A stretch of DNA of 64,000 nucleotides from Poecilobothrus nobilitatus (taxonomy: Eukaryota > Arthropoda > Insecta > Diptera > Dolichopodidae): contig OX352774.1 in assembly GCA_947095535.1 (NCBI GenBank), positions 210,044,965 to 210,108,964 of the forward strand, written 5' to 3'. Made by a program: the position numbers and the translations under genes. The notes under the pieces are model-generated. The model was given only the letters and a program-made list of their open reading frames with translations. It was not told where the DNA came from and made no database searches. Positions 22,845 through 36,400 of this stretch are shown here, piece after piece; position 1 is the first letter of the stretch; each line of letters opens with the position of its first letter.

Positions 22845-22967
22845 GTCCTCAAAATCATTATTAGCAAACGTACTCGATATTGACGATGATTTTCGACATA
22901 GTTGTAGACCATTAACCCCAGGAGGAACACTGCCACATAATCCAGCTTTTTATAGGACTGTGTATGG
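22845..22967 (+). CDS. nAChRalpha6: nicotinic acetylcholine receptor alpha6-like subunit, loop exon 2
   Basis: Continues the frame across AG|G. It encodes SSKSLLANVLDIDDDFRHSC, then RPLTPGGTLPHNPAFYRTVYG, ending in TATGG|GTAACA with the Gly codon split 2+1. This is the intracellular TM3-TM4 loop, the part that in this receptor class carries sites for trafficking and modulation. The stretch is near-identical to what I recall of Drosophila alpha6 and is strongly conserved against a background in which nearly all neighbouring DNA is low complexity. The donor GGGTAACA is weaker than the next one (CAGGTAAGT). The exon is 123 nt, so skipping it alone would keep frame, provided the split codons are compatible (AG + T). 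Confidence 0.94.
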
Positions 22968-23429
22968 GTAACATTTATGTTATTGTGTCCAGTAGATCTT
23001 TAATTTTCTATGTTCTCTATAAAAATAATTAAAAATAAAACAATAAACTGTCAGACTCAACGCTTCTAAGAAATTTTAGTTAAAATTTAACTAAAATTAT
23101 TCATAAAAAAAAAAAAATGTAGATTTATTTTATATTAGCACAACTTGAAAACAAAATTTTTAAAATGAAAGCATGTTTTCGTTTTACATCAGTTTCTAAT
23201 AACAGAATCTTACTCTATAAAAATTTGACTGGGGAATGTCACAAAGAAAAATCGGAAAATTTAGTCCTAATAAACTTTAAAATTATTAATTTACTACTTT
23301 TTTTTGTGACCCTTCACAGACATAAACATTATTATAATACGAGTATATTTAAATGTTTACACATATTATTGTAAGAACTTTTAAAATTTTAATTATATTT
23401 TAATTTTATTTTGTTTAATTATAAAGTAG
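22968..23429 (+). other. 462-nt intron with a tandem acceptor
   Basis: GTAACA donor. The acceptor region reads TTTAATTATAAAGTAG, with AAG at 23424-23426 and TAG at 23427-23429, a NAGNAG arrangement. A small open frame inside (23165-23374) runs in intron sequence and is rejected as a gene. Confidence 0.9.
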
Positions 23430-23568
23430 TCAAGGTGATGATGGTAGTATCGGACCTATAGGTAGTACTCGTATGCCAGATGCAGTTACTCAACATACTT
23501 GTATAAAATCATCAACAGACTACGAATTAGGATTAATATTAAAGGAAATTCGTTTTATAACCGATCAG
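23430..23568 (+). CDS. nAChRalpha6: nicotinic acetylcholine receptor alpha6-like subunit, loop exon 3
   Basis: Starts with T completing a Gly codon, then reads QGDDGSIGPIGSTRMPDAVT, QHTCIKSSTDYELGLILKEI and RFITDQ, ending in CAG|GTAAGT, a consensus donor. It is the distal TM3-TM4 loop plus the amphipathic helix (MA stretch, ELGLILKEIRFITDQ) that leads to TM4 and lines the cytoplasmic vestibule in Cys-loop receptors. I chose the TAG acceptor at 23429 because it restores the GQGDDG sequence. The alternative AAG three bases upstream would insert one Ser (GSQGDDG) without shifting the frame. Confidence 0.94.
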
Positions 23569-24548
23569 GTAAGTTTACTTTTGTGTTTCTTTTTTTTTTA
23601 TTCTTTCTTTATATAATATATAAAATAAAAAATAATGTACAATTTTCTTTTTCAATCTTAATTATCTTGTTTTATTTTTTGCACTTTAGTACTAAATTGT
23701 TTAATTAAAAAGATTGTAGAATTTTACTTTTACTTAGACTGTTTGTCACTATTCATTAATAATTATTTAAAATTTATTTTTTTATTTTAAAATTAATTTA
23801 AAGTGTAAAGGAGCATCAGTTTTTAAAAAATATAAACCAGATGACATTATATTTTTTTTTTTTTGTAAAAAGATAAAAGCTATATTTTAAAAGTTTTCCT
23901 GAAAAAAGGCTCCAAACTAACTTAACTTTGTCATTAACTTAAAAAATAATCAAATAATTCAATATACTTATATAGAGTATTATTTTTGGACATTCATTTA
24001 TGATAATTACCATTAAATAACTACTTTAAGCGTTTTTTATACATACTAAAATAATAAAAAACATAGATAAAGATAGATATAAATAGATTGAAATTTGAGA
24101 TTTCATTACATGTCATCCTGGTTTCTGCCATTTTAAATAATTAAAACGTTTCCTATACATTTTAATTTAAGAAGCAATCTCTATATACTTATTTTTTACA
24201 TTTTTAGTAGATTAGATTCAAAATAAAATATAGATATATTATATTGTATATATTTTTATAAAACAAAAAAAAAATTATCAACATTATATTAACGTATTTT
24301 ATATTCTATTTTTGTTTTTTTTTTATATTTTGATTTTTCTCTTTTTTCTTAAAACAAAAATGAATTAAAATAATAATTAATAATAAAACAAAAACATTTA
24401 TCCTTACCTTAAATCCTTAAAATAATTATTATTATTTTTTTTTTTTTTATATATAAAATTTTAAACTCTTTAATTATGTTTTCGTTTATTTTTTAAATAA
24501 ATTACCAAAAACACAAAAAAAAATAAATAAAAAAAAAAAATGCATCAG
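23569..24548 (+). other. 980-nt intron with a very long AG-free 3' region
   Basis: GTAAGT donor and CATCAG acceptor. From 24234 to 24546 there is no AG dinucleotide. The 25 nt before the acceptor are almost pure A. Pyrimidine-rich blocks lie far upstream, at 24301-24350 and 24430-24448. Confidence 0.85.
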
Positions 24549-24701
24549 CTCCGTAAAGAAGACGAAGATAATGATATAGCCAATGATTGGAAATTTGCAG
24601 CTATGGTCGTTGACAGACTGTGCCTTATCATATTCACAATGTTCACAATATTAGCCACAATAGCTGTACTATTTTCAGCACCACATATTATTGTCTCGTA
24701 G
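24549..24701 (+). CDS. nAChRalpha6: nicotinic acetylcholine receptor alpha6-like subunit, last coding exon (TM4 and stop)
   Basis: Encodes [20 protein letters not shown] then [20 protein letters not shown] and [10 protein letters not shown], stop TAG at 24699-24701. [10 protein letters not shown] is the universal lead-in to TM4 in insect alpha subunits, and the hydrophobic [19 protein letters not shown] is TM4. The short extracellular tail SAPHIIVS is typical of alpha6/alpha7-type subunits. Together the four exons give 567 nt, 188 residues plus stop, in one uninterrupted frame, so the gene looks intact. By recall, Drosophila has DDECNDIAND where this has [10 protein letters not shown], a modest divergence that fits another fly family. 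Confidence 0.95.
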   Translation, partial: LRKEDEDNDIANDWKFAAMVVDRLCLIIFTMFTILATIAVLFSAPHIIVS

Positions 24702-26586
24702 CCATATGAGAGAGGTTATTGTTATTGGTTTTATCATAAAATCAATTTGTTAATTATTAAATTAATATCGAAAGTTTTTAAATAAAAAAATAAAAAATAA
24801 AAAAATTGACTTGAAAATTAATAAATTGCATACAAACTAAAATTTTAAACTAACTACAAAAACAAAAAAATTTAATAAAATACAACCAAACAAAATAAAA
24901 ATAAAAAAATATAAATAACAACTGAAGAAAAGATCAAAAAATAAAATGAATATGATGATGAAAATTTAAAAAAAAAAAAAACAAAAAAAAAACCAAAACA
25001 AAAAATAAAATCTAAAACCAAATATAATTAACAACAACAAAATAAAATTAATTAAATTAATTTAAAACAAAGAAATATAATAAAATTAAAACATCTTAGA
25101 AAATTTTTAAACAAACAACAAAAAATAATCTAAAAATCATTTTAAATTTGATTAAAACAAATTGCAAAAAAAAAAAAAATAAAAAAGAATTTTAGATCGA
25201 ATTAATTTCAAATACATTACATTCAAATTTAGAAAAAAAAAAAAACGAAAACAAATAAAAATCGTATTTTCAAATAAAAAATTTAAACAACTAAACAAGT
25301 CATAAAAGAGTTCATTAAATCTTTATAAAAACGATTACTTTAAAATTCATTACATACCTATTTTCCCTGTTTTTGTTTTTTTTTTTTTTCTGCAATAGTT
25401 TCAAGTTTTTAAGATTTAATTAAAAAAATATTCAGATAATATTTAAAAATCAGCATAAAATATTCAAATATTTCAAATTTTTAATTAAATCAGAACAGAA
25501 CTCATATTCAATTCATTTAGACAAACTTTCATCATTTTCAGTTTCATTGTTTTTTTTTTTTTCAAATATTGATAAAGGTTTTTAAATTTATTTAATGATT
25601 TAACATGTCTAACATAGCTCATGTTCTTTAATGTTTCTATTAAAATGCATATTTGTTGAAACCGAAATGACAAATGTTTTAAATACTATATATTCTTAAA
25701 ATAAAGAATAAAATCTAAAGAAATTCTAATAGTTTTTCATATAAAATTTTTTTTGAGCAATTACGGAAAATTGAAAAAAAAAAAAAACAAAAAAACAAAA
25801 AAAAAAAAAAAGAAATAACCACAAAAACCAATCAACGAATTTAATTTTCGATATTCAAAATAAAAATGAAGGAAAACTAATAATAATAATAATAATTTTT
25901 AGAAAATAAATATATATTATATTAAAATTTATATTACATAAAAATTTAACAGTATATATATATATATATATAAATACATAGAATATAAAATGTGTAAAAT
26001 GAAAAAAATAAAATGTTGTAATTAAATGTCATATAATTTTATTGCCTACCAATTGGTCAAAAACTTTCAACAACACAACCATTCTTTAAAAACAAAACAA
26101 CAAAAAACACAAAAAAAATAAATACCATAAATTTTTTCAATCTTATAGGCATAATTATTAAATGATTTTTCTTTTCCTTCTTTTCCTATTCGATTTAAGG
26201 TCACAGTTTGGATTTGACCTTATGTACAAAATCTCAAAAAAAAATTACAAAACCTTCAATACAAAAAGAATTAAATTTTAATAAACCGGCAATTATCCGG
26301 TTATAATTATTTTTATTACCTTTTATAATATTCAACTTTTCTCCTTTGAAATTATTTAAGCTTAAATTATTGCTTAATTTTAAATTATTTTCAAATATTT
26401 ATTCTTTAAATATACTATAAAAAAATTCAAAAATATTCCTTATACAATTAAACATAGTACATATTATATTAAATGTCATATCTTATCATACATGGTGTCA
26501 TATATATTTCAATTTTCCACTTTTTTTAAGCTCTATTTATTATAAACTGTCAAAAAATTTACCGTAATTTTTTGTCTTTTCTAATC
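24702..26586 (+). other. 3' UTR and downstream A/T-rich sequence
   Basis: The stop codon is followed by A-rich sequence with many AATAAA matches from about 24780 on. Because such words are frequent by chance here, no cleavage site can be chosen. A (TA)n run lies at about 25952-25971. No other gene recognised. Confidence 0.55.
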
Positions 26587-26777
26587 TTAACACATTAGCT
26601 GCGACATAAACCTAAACCATCCTTAATAAAAAAAAAAAAAATTAAAAGCACAAAATTTTTAATATTAACTGATTTTTTTAATTATTACTAAGTTTAATTT
26701 AAACTTAGTGATTTATACAAAACTAATGGAAAACATTTTATTGCTGTAGGGCGGACCGATCCCAGTTAATGTGTTAA
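26587..26777. mobile_element. piggyBac-type MITE, 183 bp between TTAA duplications
   Basis: TTAA at 26587-26590 and 26774-26777 flank inverted ends. The left end CACATTAGCTGCGA and the complement of the right end CACATTAACTGGGA match at 12 of 14 positions. TTAA target duplications and CAC-type ends are diagnostic of piggyBac-related elements. The interior has no coding capacity. Near its centre is a 23-nt perfect palindrome (26687-26709, arms ACTAAGTTTAA) around one base. G+C-rich ends (GGGCGGACCGATCCC at 26749-26763) stand out from the flanks. Confidence 0.78.
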
Positions 26778-27339
26778 AAATGTAATTAAAAAAACAAAAA
26801 AATAAACGACAGAATATTTAAAATAAAAAAAAACGCGTAATTAATATTAATAATTAATAGTAAAATTGATTAATATTAAAAGAAAACATTTTCAAATTAG
26901 AAACAAAAAAAAAAAAAAAAGAAACAAAATCTAAATAAAAATATTCAAAGGAATAAAACACAATCCATATTTCCATATTAAAATTAAAATTAATTAATTA
27001 AATAATAGGTAAATTTTAGATGTTTAAATTTAAAACAATTTAAAAAAAAAAAATAATTTAATAAAAAACTCTAAGTAGTTAAATAAAAATTTATAAATGT
27101 ATATATATATATATATTTATATACGTATAAATATATATACATGTTAGGTGAAACAAAAAAAAAATAAAATAAAACAATTTTTTTTATTGAATAAATTATT
27201 AAAATTAATTTAAATAAAAAAAAAATTAAATTAAAATTAAATTAATTAGAAAATGATATTAATATTAATTAAAAGAAAAAAAAATTGTTTGTTTAAGAAC
27301 AATTTTTGTTTTTTAGGTTGTTTTAAACATAAATAATAA

Positions 27340-27455
27340 TATTAAATATGTATATATATATATATATATATCACTTCGAATATATATATATATATATTTC
27401 GTAATAAATAAATTTAATATTTAAAAATAAATTTGTATATATATATATATGTATT
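27340..27455. repeat. interrupted (TA)n microsatellite cluster
   Basis: Three (TA)n runs separated by CACTTCGA and a TTTCGTAATAAATAAATT spacer. Confidence 0.8.
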
Positions 27456-30400
27456 GAATAAATACAAATTAATTTCTTCATTAAAAAAAACACATAATAT
27501 TTAATAACCTAAAAAAAAAAATACAAGAATTTTTAAATTACAAAAAAAAAAAAAAAAACAATTTTGTTAATATTTTTGCCCCAAAAACAAAAATTACTAA
27601 ATTATTAAAATGAAAAAAAAAAAAATCAAAATCAAAAAATAATTAATTAAAATATATATATTTATAAATTAATTGCCTTAATATTAAGTTTATAATTCAA
27701 ACCAACTAAAAAAAAAATCCTATACTAATATTAATAAATTAATAGATATAATAATACAAATTACAAAGGTTAAAACCAATATCCAATAACCTAAAAGTAT
27801 GCAATCTGTTAAAATATTCTTTTTTTTTGTTTTTTTTACAGATTCAAAAAATCTGAAAATAATAAACAAAAAAGAAAATTTCATTTTTATATCAAAATTA
27901 TATTAAATTAATTAAAAAAATTTAACACTTAAAAAATATTATGTATATACATAAATCGGTATATATATATATGTATACATAAATAATTAAATTAATTAAT
28001 ATCTAATTGTAGTTAAAATATTTTTTACATTAAGTGAGAACAAAAAAAAAAAAAACAAAATAAATCACAAAACGAAAAATACAAATTAAAATATTTTTCC
28101 ATTTTTGTTTTTGTTTTGTTTTTGTTTTGTTTTTTTTTTCTTTTAGCTATTTAAAAATAATTAAATATTTAATGAATTTTAAATTATTAAATTATAATTA
28201 AAAATAAATTATTAGAAATATATGTGCGTGTTTTTAACGAAAAAAAAGGAAAATATAATCATGAAATTTTCTATACCATTTTTTTTTTTTTTATATATGT
28301 ATTTTTTATCTTTAATCTTTTTATAAATTTTCTTTTTTTTTTTTTTTCTTTTGTAATTATAAATAAATTATTTTTTATTAATTTAAATATTTATTATATA
28401 TCTAAAATATAAATTAAAAAGAAAGGAAAGTCCAATAGAACAAAAAAAAAGTTTTAAATTAAAGTACCTATATTAAAACTTATGTTTTTTACAATGGATC
28501 ATCCGGTTGCGAGGAATAATATCTGCGTGTTGAAATCCAGTTTTATTAAGCTAAGGAAAGGGGCCGTTTATTGCTTTCTTGAGTTCAATCACAACACATA
28601 CACTGAAAATTGATATCAATTTAGCTTTTCTTAATAAATTTTTTGTGTTTTATTTTTGTTTTAAATCAAAATAACAAACAAATAAAAAAAAACAAAACAC
28701 GATAAATAAATAAAATGCTGCAAATCACGATAAATCGTCGAAAAAACTACATAAAATAATATTAAATATAAATGTATACATTTTTAGATTAGATTTTTTT
28801 TTTTTTTTTTTATTTTTATATTTTATTGTAAATACATTAATAATATGAATTTATATATATATTTTTTTTTTTTTAAGTATATATAGTAGATAAAATATAA
28901 TTTACGTCCTTTATTATTTATAAAATAAATAAGGTAATAAAATTAAAATAAAGAAAAATTATTTGATATATTATATTTTAGTGTCAGTATTACACAAATA
29001 TTGATAATTTTAATACAGTTTCACTTTGAATTTTAAATGATCAGAAATTAAGATCAAAGAAAATAATTGTTTTTATAAAATTCAATTAATGAAAAATATT
29101 TGTATTTGAGACATTTTTCGTATTGTATTATGGGTCATTTTTAAAATTTCTTATAGTAAAATTTAATATGAATTTAATTGATTAATTATTCTTTATTATA
29201 ATTTTAAAATTACTTTAACTTTACACTACAAATAAAAAATTTATTAATTATTTATAATTTTTGTTTATTTTTGTTTTTTTTTTTTTTATGTTTTTTTTTA
29301 AATATTAAATAATATAATAATTTAATAATATAAATGTATAAAATAATAAAAGAAAAAAAAAATAATAAATCAATACAAGAAAATCTAAATATGACAATTT
29401 TCCTCTTGAAAGCAGTATTCAGTCCTTATGGTAAACAGCAATTTATACAGCATATAATAATCTATATTTTTATATTTATAGATTATTAACATTCACAAAA
29501 ATTTTTTTTTAACAAAAATCATTGAATGAAAAACACAGAAAACATTTATGTTGTTTGTTGTTAGTTCTATACTAGTTGCAGTTATTTGACTACTAATTGT
29601 AAATCTTGTCGAGTAGATATGCTAATCAGAATTTATGTGTCATCAGAGAAAATTATAAAACAAAAAAAAAAAAAAGATCGAAAGAATATTTACAAAAGGA
29701 AATTATTTTTATTATATTTTATTATAAAACAAAAAAAAAATAAAACAAACATTATGTTTGAAAAACCACAAATTATTAAATAACATTATATTTCAGCTTT
29801 AAAATTTTTACTTTAACGTAAAGTAAAAATGAAAATGTCGGAAAACAAACGAAAAACCTTTGCGATTATATATTTTAAATAAAATTATTATACATATTTA
29901 TTTCAAAATATTTTAATAATTAAAATATTATTTTTTTTAAACGTTTTAATTGAATTTTAATGATTAAAAAAATATTAACATTTAATATGATATTTTATAG
30001 TTATACTTCAAGTTTTAGAAAATTTAATTCATTTATTTTAAATAAATATTTTCTTTTGAATTTTCATTTAAAGTTAGATAAGTATTTTCACAAAAAATGA
30101 AAAACTATATTAATTAAAATAATATATTAGTATTTAACACCAAAATACATTTTAGGAATATATAATTTTTTTTTAATTAATGAAAAAATATGGAACAAAA
30201 ATATTAAAACACAAACTTAAATGACGCGCGCATATTATCTTTAAAGTTTTTTTTTTAAAGTTCTTTTAAAACATTAAATAAATCAAAAATTTTTAGAATT
30301 AAAACATTATTTCCTTATATTTTATACAATTTCTTAATTTCGGTTATCGTAATTTTTCTTTTATTTAAAAATTTATTATTTATGGTAAAGAATTTTAAAA

Positions 30401-33400
30401 AATATCCTAAATTATTTCTTTTACATTTGTAAACGAAATTAGAATAATAAAAAAAAATACCAAAACCCATTAGAACCATTAGTAAAAATATATAAAAAAA
30501 AAAAAAAGAACACAAAACGTAAGGAAAAATAAAAAATCATTACTTTAATATTTTAGGATTTAAATAAATTTATAAATATTTTAAAATTATATTATATATA
30601 AAAATTAATATTTAAACATTATAAAAAAAAAAAAATACCATATAAAAAAAAATTTATAAATATATATTATAATAAAAAAAAAAAAAATTTTTTAATTTTC
30701 AATTTTGAAAAAAAAATAAAAACTTTTTATTTTTAAAAACAATTTTTTAAATCAAAATGAAAAGAACCGAGAAAGCCATAATTCTAAATTCGAAGAAAAA
30801 AAATTTGTTTTTATCAATTTTTCTTTGAAAATTACATTAAAAACTAACAAATCAACTTAATTATAGAAGAATATTTAAAATATGTATATATTATATAATA
30901 TTACATACAATAATGGATATATATATGGAAATTTCTTAAATAAAAAGTTACCAGAAAAAAAACACAAACATTAATTTATTATTTTTATTACTTTTTGTAA
31001 AAAAAAAACCAAAAATTAAGATTTTTTTAAATATTTAATTCTAAAAAAATTTTTAAAAATGATTTATAAATTACAAATCATTTAAAAAAAAAAAAAAAAT
31101 ATTCTTATGATACTTTTAATTTTAAGAAATTTCCATTAAACGCCAAAAAAAAAATTTAAATAAATATTCTCCTATTTATGCATGTAATAATTCAAATCAA
31201 ATGAAAAAAAAATTTAAAAAAAGAAAAAATAAATTTCGCATAAAAACAAATTTTTTTTAAAAATTAAATAATATTTAAAAAAAAAAAAAGAAAAATATAT
31301 TAAACATTAATTTTAAAATATTGAAATTAGAAAAAACAAAAAAAAAATAAAAAAAAAAAAAACCAAATTGAAACAATTAATTAAGCTAAATTAATAAATA
31401 CTAATATTAAAACAAAATACATATAAATATATAAAAATATACAATTAATATTAATAATAATATTATATTTATAATATATAATTAAATTCATCATTTCGTC
31501 ATATATTAATAAATTTATTTAATTTTTTATTCTATATATTTAATTATAATATATTTTATTTATAAATTTCCTATATTATTATTTTATGTCAAAAATATAT
31601 GTATATATACATATACATCTTTTCATATACAGATATATTTAAACAAGTTTTAAAAATAATTCAAATTTAAAATTGAAATTTTAAAATTAATTGAGTAAAA
31701 ATTGAGTTTATTATTAAAACAAAATTACATCAATATAAATATCCATTCAATATGAGCAATGCGTAAATTTTGTTTTGTACTAAAGAAAAACAATATATTT
31801 TAATTGGTATTTCCCCAAAAGAAATTCCATTTAATATTAATTCATTTCTTGTAAATGACTAAAAATTTCCAATAAATATAACTATTATTAAAAGCGCCTG
31901 TAGGTATGCAAAATTTGAAAGAAAATTTGAACATATAATATTTATTTTAGTTTTTTTTTCTTTAGAACTACAATCTTTTGTATTTTCTTTTAAAACGGAA
32001 ATATTCTATTCAATTCTTAGTAAAAGTTATTTTAATGAAGGGTAAACAATAAATTTATATATTCCAATAAAAAGTTTGCTAGTAAAGAAAAAATTACAAT
32101 ATAAATATAAAAGTTTTGATATTTTATCTTAAACTAAATCTGCATTATTCAAAATATTTTCAATATTTATTATTAATATATTTGCCAAGAGTGCAAATTT
32201 TGCCTCCTTTAAAGAAAATTTATTATTATATTGAATTGAATAAAATTTATTTAATATTTTTTTTTTTTTTAACTTTTAAAATTTATATACATCAAAAATT
32301 ACATCAAATTTTATTCCGGAAAATGATTTATTTCATATAATATATTAATTCTTTTATATTTGAAAATTTAAAAATCAATTCATTAGTTTTGCTTTTCTTT
32401 ATCTGTTTTTTTTTTTTTTTTAATTAAAATTATCAGCAGCATGACTGTGATATATTTTGAATAAAACAAAAACCAAAAAAAAAAAAAAAAAAAATTTAAA
32501 AACAAAAAAAAACTCGACATTTATAAGAAAATTTAGCAAAAATTAAAAAAAAAAAACCAAAAATTTAAATAATTAAAAAAAAAAATGAAAATTGAAGAAA
32601 ACAAAAACAATTTATTTGAACTGTAGAAATATAACTATATATTTAGAAAAAAAATTTAAATAAAAAAAAAAAAAAAGAAACTAAGATTATTTCATATAAA
32701 AACAAAATTCCATATTTTAATATCTGCTATAATTTATAAGTAATTTACATTAAAATAGTATATTATTAACTTTAATTAATTACAAAAACAAAAAAAAAAA
32801 AAACACAAACAAAAACTTCTTAATATTAATTATTTATAATTAATTTATAATTAAATTAATATTAATTATTAATATTTGTATTAAATAATGTTTGTAATGT
32901 TTTTATTTGAAACATTACAAATATAATCATAATTAAAAAATAAAATATGATGATGATGAGTTTTAATTTATATATTTAAATATATATATATATACATATA
33001 TATAGATATAATATTCATATTTAATATTAAATATATATATATATATTTAAGAATAATATATAGGAATAATATACATGTAAAATGTAAGAAAACTTTTTTT
33101 GATGAAAATAATTGTATTAAATTAATTTAAAATTTAAATTATAAAATTTAAAAAAAAAAAAAAAAAACTAAAAATATATATATATATTTATAAATTTTTG
33201 GAAATTGCATTCTAGCAATGAAAACTGTAAGGCTTTTTTATGTAATAATGTTTATTTTTGAGAGATTCCATTTAATCGAAAATTTATAGATTTTTTCTTT
33301 TTTTTTTATTGTTTTCGAAGATTAATTAAATTAATAATATTAATAATATAGATTATCACTACATACTAAATACTGATAAATTATCAAATACATTATCACT

Positions 33401-36400
33401 ATTTTTTTTAATCAATTTTTTTAAAAAGACTAAAAATCACAATCAATTTTAATTGAAAGTTATATTTAGGATAATTTTTTTTCCAAAATTTTACGATCTA
33501 CAATTACGATAAAATATTTGAGCAATTAAAATATCTAATTTTAAAGTTAAATATGACATGGTGTCACAAACTATAAATTGCATTTATTTAAATTTTTTTC
33601 TAAAATGAAAAGTATAGTATGCGATTTGTCATCTATACCTTTGCGATATTTTAAAATGTAATATGGTATTTTATCGTATAGTTAGAATACATTATTATTT
33701 TAGGTAATTTAGAATTTCCAGTTAAATATTTTAGTTTTTTTTATTACAAAAAATATATAGGATTATTTTTAAATTATATATGTATATATAAAAATAATTT
33801 TAGCATTAATTTAAAAAAAAAAACAAATCAAGAATAGGAAATTAAAATACAGGGATCCAATTCAAACGAAATATTAATACTTTTAACATGGATTTAAAAA
33901 AAAAAAATAACTTTTCATGTAAGAAAATCTTTATTAGGAAATTTTTTTCTTTATTCCAATTATTAATTAGTTATAATATTATTTCTATAAATTATTACTA
34001 ATATTTGAACAATAAATAAATTATTGTTTTGACTTATAACAAACTTTAAATGATGAATATTTTTATTTTCTTTCAATAAATTTATCCATTATTGCAAAAT
34101 TAATTTAACTAAAAATCTAAAAAAAAAAAAACAATTTTTTATATATTTAAAAATTTCCAATTATTCATTTCAATTAAATATTTAAATTCATTATTTTTGA
34201 TCAGTCATTAATAAAAGAAAATTCCGATCAAAAAGAAACATTAAAATTAAAAAAATAAGTGAATTTATTTATTTTTAACTTTTCATAAGAATATCAAATA
34301 TTTTAATAATATATATTGTATACATATATAGAAACGTCTAATAACAATTAACAATTAACAAAAAGGTCTTAATTGTAATATTTTAAATAAATACAATTAA
34401 TTAAATTCATTCATAGAATTCATAATATAGGAATGTAATAATAATTTACAAAAAAAAATTTAATTTAATTTTAAAGTTAAAAAATAAAAATAAAATATGT
34501 TGTTTTTTTTTATTTTTTTTTTTTTTTTGATATTATTAGTTTTCTATAAAATATATTTCAAAAAAAAAAAAAAAAAAAAATACAACAACTTTAATCGCAT
34601 TGGGATCAAGCAGAACAAGCAAAAAAAAATAAACAAAAATCTTTAAATCTGAAAAGAATTTATAATTCATCCACGTAAAATCGGAAAAAAAATCCTGCAT
34701 TAAATTCTGATGTTGCGCAGTTTGTCAACAACCATCCATTTTTTTTTTGTTTTTTTTTTGAGAGCATTCCTTGTTGATAAAATAAACAAACAAAAATTAT
34801 AATAAGATAATATATGATAATCACAAAGAATGTTCAAATATAAAAATATGTATGTATATAAATGTATTAAATATTAACAACCATATAGGAGCAATATATA
34901 CATAATATTTGTACATACATATAAATTCAAAAATAACATAGACTCGCGTTAAAAAACAAAAAAAACAAAGCACACAAATTTTATATTAATTACTTTTTAA
35001 CACACATAAAATTTAACCCTACAACCTCTAATTTTACTATAATCTATCCTATCCATCCTATCCATCCTCAATTAAATCATTTTTCCATAAAAATTTTTCC
35101 TACAAAATCAATATTCCATTTCAAAAAAAAAAAATTTTTTTTAAAAATAAAATAAAAAAAACAGGCATAACAATTTGATGGTGATTAACTTGAAGGGATC
35201 AACAACTAATCATTATTATAAATGTAAACAATTAAGATACAAAAAAAAAAAAAAAAAAAAACTAGAAATAGCACAGCATACGTATACAGCATCCAATCGA
35301 ATACCAGACTTCAAAATAAGTATTACCAAAATATTAAGATTATTAATTTTTAAAACAAAATAATATATGGAAAATTTTTGATTTTATTTTTTTAATTATT
35401 TTATTTTATTAATAAAAAAAAAAATTAGATAAGTATATATTATAAATAAAATATGGAATATGCATGTATTTTTTTTTCTCTTATTTTAATAAAAAAAAAT
35501 TTTTTTTTTTTTTTAATTTTCTCTTTTATTATTAAATTTTGCATCTCTTGAATTTATAATAAAAATATAAATTTTAAAAATTTTATTTCAATTTTAAAAC
35601 AATTAGATTATAGCATATGATCTGTAAAACATTTTTTAATAAATATATTTATATATCTATAAATAATATAATTCATTATACATATACCTTTAATATTTTA
35701 TCTATTGGTTATGCGAAAGCCATCACATGTCTTTTTTCTTTCTTATTATAAATAAAGACACATACATTTATAATATATAGTTATATAAAATATATTTTTT
35801 ATTTTAATTGCATGCTTAAAAGTATCTAAAAAAATATAATTAATATATATATTAATTTAATTATTTATTAATAATTTTTTTTTTTATAATATTTCGAAAT
35901 CTCTAATTTTTTCAAAATACTAATAACTATATTGTGTATCATTGATTTTCTTGAATATATTTTTATTTAATATATCCTTTTTCTTTCTCTAATATATCCT
36001 TATTCTTGGGAAAATGAAAGTTTTAGTCTTAGGACTTTAATTCTCTTCACTTTGTTCTTTATATATATATCTTAAAATGAAGATTTATCTTCTATAACAG
36101 TCATCTCAACTAAACTTAATTGTTCCTAATTTTTTCCTACTAAAAAACTACATAAATTTTTTATATTTGGTCAAATGATTTGTTATAAATATTTCATTTT
36201 GAATTTAAAATCAATTCAATAACAAAACAAAAAAAAAAAAAAATAAAATTTAAGTAATATAAGTATTAAAAATATCTAAAAAAATAAAATTAAAAGTTTA
36301 ACGTAAAAATTTTTTCATACTATTTAGATACTTGAAAAAGAAACACAAATCCGTGTAAATGAATTCTGATTTAGGCTAATAGCTATTATGAAAATGATGT

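Noticed and set aside
23165..23374. 69-codon frame inside a receptor intron as an alternative exon
   Set aside because: No consensus splice sites at its edges and low-complexity translation unrelated to the receptor loop.
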